Shown here piece after piece: positions 5,168 through 6,704 of a DNA stretch of 6,704 nt. Where the stretch lies: the NCBI GenBank assembly GCA_030628225.1, contig DAOVRJ010000138.1, positions 1 through 6,704 of the forward strand, given 5' to 3'. The notes beneath the pieces are model-generated. The model ran no database searches and was not told the DNA's origin. It saw nothing but the letters and a program-made list of their open reading frames with translations. Source of the DNA: Candidatus Zixiibacteriota bacterium (GTDB lineage: Bacteria; SM23-81). Made by a program: the position numbers and the translations under genes. Position 1 is the first letter of the stretch. Each line of letters opens with the position of its first letter.

Positions 5168-6704
5168 TCACTTAGGTAGAGCATTGATCAGCTCGGCATC
5201 GAACTCCCCCACCCGGTTGGAATCGTCCGACTTGTTGCCGCCGCCGTCTACGGCTCGAACCAGGTAGAAGTGGTTGACCAATGGGTTCCCGTCGCCGGCG
5301 GTGGCGTCCACATAGGCGGTATCGGCGGCCACATCCAGGGAGTTGGCCGGGCTGGCCGCGAAGTCGTGAGCCGTATCCCGATGTATGATGTAGTAGTCAA
5401 CGGTCTCCGGGCCTCCGGCCGTGTCCACGGTCACCGGCGACCAGCTCAGATGAATGCTCCCCGTCAGGGTGGCGGTCAGATCGGCGACCGGCTCCGGCGG
5501 CACCAGGTCCGTGGAGACGGTCACATCCTCATAACAGCTCCAATCGCCCCAGCCCCGGGCGGCGTTATGCCCTTTGACGCAATAGGTGTAGTCCCCCGGC
5601 GTACGGCCGGTGATAGCGTAAAAGGTGTCGGCGATGCTGGAAGAGAGAGTGGTGGTGGTGCTGTAAGAGGCCACCGGGTGGATATCGTCCACGTAGAAGC
5701 CCTCCTCCAGGACGTACGAATCGGTGGTGTGCCGGAAGCGGAAGAAGACGGACTTGCCCTCATACTCCTCCAGGCTGTAGGCCTTGCGCACCCAACCACC
5801 CGAGGACCCGGTGAAGGTGGCCGTGGTATCGGCCAGCTTGAAGCAGCGTCCGTCGGTGGAGATCTCGGCGTAGGCCATATCCCAGTCTTCTTCGATGTCG
5901 TACCAGCACCAGAAGGTCAGAGAATCACCTGAAGATACCAGGTGTGGCTGGACGGTGGTCATGGCGTCATAGGCGGTGTGCACCCCGGAGGAGGAGCGAA
6001 AGCTATGACTCGAACTGTGGTACCGGGTTGTGCTCACCGAGAAGCCGGCCAGATCCCAGAGGCCGCCGCCGCTCTCGGCGTCGTCGGTGACCACGGACAG
6101 ACCGGTCAGCTCGTCCAACTGGTAGACATCTGCTCCAGCATCGGGGTTGGTGGGACTCCAGGAGACGGTATAATTCCCACTGGATACGGTGCTCATCGGG
6201 TCGATGACCGGGGGCATCACCCGGGGGGTGAGCAGGTTGGCCACCGAGTCGGCTATATCACACAGATAGATGGCCCCGTCGAAATTCTCTCGAACAACCT
6301 CGTCCAGATATACCTGGGAGGGATGAAAGCTGTTGCAGGCCTCCACGGTGTAGCCGATGCAATTGGTTCCCGCCACATAGTGGTGATAGCCGTAGGCCCA
6401 GTCGTCGGTATCCCCGGAGGTGGTATAGCCGATGCCGGGCGACTGGGAGGCATCATAGGTCCCACCCCCGGACATCTTGCTGATTCGCGAGGCCATCTCG
6501 GTGCCCACGTCGACGATGAGGTCGTTGTCCGGGGTCTGCTTGCTTCCGGAATAACCCCACGACCAGATGACCATCTCCGCATAGGTATGATAGGAGACGT
6601 CGATGATGAAATCGTGGGCCATAAACAGGTCGCGAACGGCCTGGATCTCCAGCTCGGAGAAGGGATACGGCCCGCAGTAGACCGACTGGTCGGGATAGTG
6701 TGTG
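5168..6704 (-). CDS. Secreted zinc carboxypeptidase (peptidase M14), C-terminal part with MAM-like and Fn3 domains (cut by the right edge)
   Basis: The frame is open to the right edge (511 residues visible, TGA at 5170-5168). Upstream of an internal Met at 6622 it still reads YCGPYPFSELEIQAVRDL, typical M14 sequence, so that Met is not the start. Numbering from the edge, IDVSYHTYAE holds the second zinc-ligand His39 and GYTVEAC the catalytic Glu121; the HxxE zinc motif lies outside the window. After the peptidase (to ~150) comes an Fn3-like sequence interrupted by an immune-inhibitor-A/MAM-like jelly-roll at ~207-342 (DDAESG, SHSFRSSS, GDSLTFWCWYDIEEDWDMAYAEISTDG in pieces, TGSSGGWV, EGFYVDDIHP). 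A second Fn3 (~401-505) ends in NRVGEFDAELINALPK. The family removes C-terminal residues from peptides, and the protein is probably extracellular. The tail matches that of the triple-domain gene downstream. Confidence 0.9.
   Translation of the reverse strand, partial: THYPDQSVYCGPYPFSELEIQAVRDLFMAHDFIIDVSYHTYAEMVIWSWGYSGSKQTPDNDLIVDVGTEMASRISKMSGGGTYDASQSPGIGYTTSGDTDDWAYGYHHYVAGTNCIGYTVEACNSFHPSQVYLDEVVRENFDGAIYLCDIADSVANLLTPRVMPPVIDPMSTVSSGNYTVSWSPTNPDAGADVYQLDELTGLSVVTDDAESGGGLWDLAGFSVSTTRYHSSSHSFRSSSGVHTAYDAMTTVQPHLVSSGDSLTFWCWYDIEEDWDMAYAEISTDGRCFKLADTTATFTGSSGGWVRKAYSLEEYEGKSVFFRFRHTTDSYVLEEGFYVDDIHPVASYSTTTTLSSSIADTFYAITGRTPGDYTYCVKGHNAARGWGDWSCYEDVTVSTDLVPPEPVADLTATLTGSIHLSWSPVTVDTAGGPETVDYYIIHRDTAHDFAASPANSLDVAADTAYVDATAGDGNPLVNHFYLVRAVDGGGNKSDDSNRVGEFDAELINALPK

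Noticed and set aside
6620-6622. ATG at 6622 as the start of the M14 gene
   Set aside because: The frame continues upstream to the window edge with clear M14 sequence, so this Met is internal.
1-6704. tRNA, rRNA, CRISPR array or insertion sequence
   Set aside because: No tRNA-like fold, spaced short repeats, transposase motifs or terminal inverted repeats were seen; the repeats present are coding domain repeats and the duplicated leader cassette.

Overview
The window looks like bacterial chromosome coding for large secreted proteins. All convincing genes lie on the minus strand, so transcription runs from high to low coordinates. The genes carry N-terminal signal peptides, papain-like/C39-like cysteine-peptidase repeats, an M14 carboxypeptidase with an immune-inhibitor-A/MAM-like insert, and fibronectin type III (Fn3) domains ending in a VGEFD-type tail. 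I associate that style with uncultured Gram-negative-like phyla of the FCB group and its neighbours (Zixibacteria, WOR-3 and similar). That placement is from memory and is weak; no marker gene here fixes the taxonomy.

Layout in transcription order. (1) 6704-5168: the C-terminal ~510 residues of an M14 carboxypeptidase, open at the right edge, followed by an intrinsic terminator at 5110-5141. (2) 5062-4720: a near-consensus sigma70 promoter, a ~160-nt leader with a 22-codon ORF and an intrinsic-terminator hairpin, then ~145 nt to the next start. (3) 4719-1570: a 1049-residue secreted protein with three tandem cysteine-peptidase-like domains and a C-terminal Fn3 domain, followed by an intrinsic terminator at 1511-1547. 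(4) 1415-1066: a second copy of the promoter, leader and attenuator cassette. (5) 1065-1: the N-terminal 355 residues of a paralogue of (3), open at the left edge.

Each large gene appears to be its own transcription unit with its own terminator. The two paralogues carry the same upstream cassette: promoter with identical -35, -10 and 17-bp spacing; a GGAG-N6-GTG start; a 22-codon leader ORF with the same stop; and exactly 10 nt from that stop to a 9-bp terminator hairpin with a T-tract. This is the architecture of translation-coupled transcription attenuation, placed in front of predicted extracellular proteases. It is the most interesting signal here and I do not recognise it as a known riboswitch or attenuator family. 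The proteins together suggest an exported proteolytic or peptide-scavenging system; regulation by amino-acid supply would fit but is inference.
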